Shown here piece by piece: positions 63,477 to 64,000 of a DNA stretch of 64,000 bases. This stretch comes from Streptomyces sp. MNU76 (lineage in GTDB: Bacteria; Actinomycetota; Actinomycetes; Streptomycetales; Streptomycetaceae): the NCBI RefSeq assembly GCF_020982545.1, contig NZ_JAJKLK010000001.1, positions 992,001 through 1,056,000 on the forward strand. The letters run 5' to 3'. Both the position numbers and the translations under genes were made by a program. Within the stretch, counting starts at the first letter, position 1, and every line of letters begins with the position of its first letter. The notes beneath the pieces were generated by a model, which was given only the letters and a program-made list of their open reading frames with translations, ran no database searches and was not told the origin of the DNA.

Positions 63477-64000
63477 TCAGGAAAGCCAAGAGTCCGGCGC
63501 GAGCCGCGCATCCATGATCCGGCTTACGAGGTGATCGGAATCGTCGGCGTGGAAGCGCACCAGACGCGCTTCCCTCCGGCGGCCGAAGAACGTCAAGTAG
63601 GCCACGGGTTCGACCAGTTCGATGGTGACGGTCGTCTGCGACCCGACCTCCATGGTGAGCTCGCCGTCCTGCTTCTCGTGCGTCGTACGCAACTCACGGC
63701 GGACGGAGGCGATGGCGCTCAGCGGGACACGCAGATCCACGGTGGCGAAGCGACGCAGCCGCAGGGTCGTGTCGGTGAGGACGTGCGGGCGGGTGACGGA
63801 GGCGGCGTGCAGCCCGGCGACGATGAGGATCGTATAGAGGTCGAGGACGAGGAAGGCGGTGTGCACGAGCGGAAAGTCCCGCAGCAGGACGGACACGGTC
63901 ACGGTCTCGACGACACACACGAAGCCGAACCCGAACATCATGGCCCCCTGCCCCCGCGCGTACCCGAAGGCCCGCGCGCCCTCCTCCGACCCCGTGCGGC
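63477..64000 (-). CDS. Integral membrane protein, 5' part outside window
   Basis: The frame is open from base 64000 to the stop at 63477. It includes TGSEEGARAFGYARGQG upstream of the first ATG (63941), so the start lies outside. Helices MMFGFGFVCVVETVTVSVLL and FLVLDLYTILIVAGLHA are followed by a beta-rich cytoplasmic region (RLRRFATVDLRVPLSAIASV, FFGRRREARLVRFHADD). No function is known. Confidence 0.75.
   Translation of the reverse strand, partial: RTGSEEGARAFGYARGQGAMMFGFGFVCVVETVTVSVLLRDFPLVHTAFLVLDLYTILIVAGLHAASVTRPHVLTDTTLRLRRFATVDLRVPLSAIASVRRELRTTHEKQDGELTMEVGSQTTVTIELVEPVAYLTFFGRRREARLVRFHADDSDHLVSRIMDARLAPDSWLS

Overview
The window is high-GC actinobacterial DNA and almost certainly Streptomyces. 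It has strong third-position GC, many GTG starts, tightly overlapped GTGA/ATGA operons, a DmdR/IdeR-type iron box, the common Streptomyces intergenic repeat containing CGCAGTTCCCCGCGCCCCTGA, and gene families typical of that genus. It is mostly chromosomal housekeeping and semi-conserved DNA with no prophage, CRISPR array, tRNA or rRNA. One small palindromic element of MITE type is present.

Layout. 1-6.4 kb: the end of a glycosidase-like gene, DedA and DoxX membrane proteins (DoxX behind an iron box), a frameshifted FAD/NAD(P)-binding protein, a cytoplasmic PhoD-like phosphatase and a frameshifted secreted HNH nuclease. 6.7-13.5 kb: a manganese (yybP-ykoY) riboswitch with its TMEM165/GDT1 exporter, a HAD phosphatase, a divergent imine-reductase-like enzyme/HxlR pair, a small monooxygenase, a secreted beta-gamma-crystallin/aerolysin-like protein and an anchored peptidoglycan-binding protein. 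13.6-21.2 kb: an MFS exporter with a C-terminal winged-helix domain, an acetyltransferase, two paralogous membrane/cytoplasmic proteins, DUF1992, FHA-like, O-methyltransferase and DUF2330 proteins. 21.5-27.4 kb: a bifunctional GT87/PAP2 enzyme, a CYP125-like P450 divergent from a FadA5-like thiolase, a WD40 remnant and a secreted transglycosylase. 27.7-33.8 kb: a cobalamin-riboswitch operon encoding a surface alpha/alpha-barrel protein, an SCO2322-like anchored protein and a complete ECF transporter (T, fused A, S). 33.9-39.5 kb: a kinase-like protein, an MBL hydrolase divergent from an aldehyde dehydrogenase/ferredoxin pair, a TPR protein, an apparently orphan TPP riboswitch and a KstR-type TetR repressor. 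39.7-47.6 kb: a glycosyltransferase/methyltransferase/barrel-protein operon, an F420-type oxidoreductase, DUF5336, an amidase with a degenerate duplicate, and a membrane protein. 47.8-56.4 kb: an Mrr-nuclease/TerD fusion, methyltransferase and MFS genes, then a MaoC/alcohol dehydrogenase/SDR operon. 56.5-64 kb: a small protein, a beta-propeller-like protein, a Nif3/zinc-ribbon/RNase H-phosphatase operon, KDPG aldolase, YaaA and a membrane protein cut by the window edge.

Two themes link the regions. First, a dispersed sterol/steroid side-chain module (CYP125-like P450, FadA5-like thiolase, ferredoxin, aldehyde dehydrogenase, MBL hydrolase, MaoC hydratase, dehydrogenases, KstR) is tied together by five matches to the KstR operator and by a second 15-bp palindrome, CTGAC-N5-GTCAG, beside many of the same promoters. 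Second, metal and vitamin sensing is prominent: Mn, cobalamin and TPP riboswitches plus an iron box.

Data quality. At least eight single-base frame disruptions interrupt otherwise well-conserved genes, most in G/C runs. Residual sequencing indels are the simplest explanation. Merged coordinates are given for those genes and the break points are stated.
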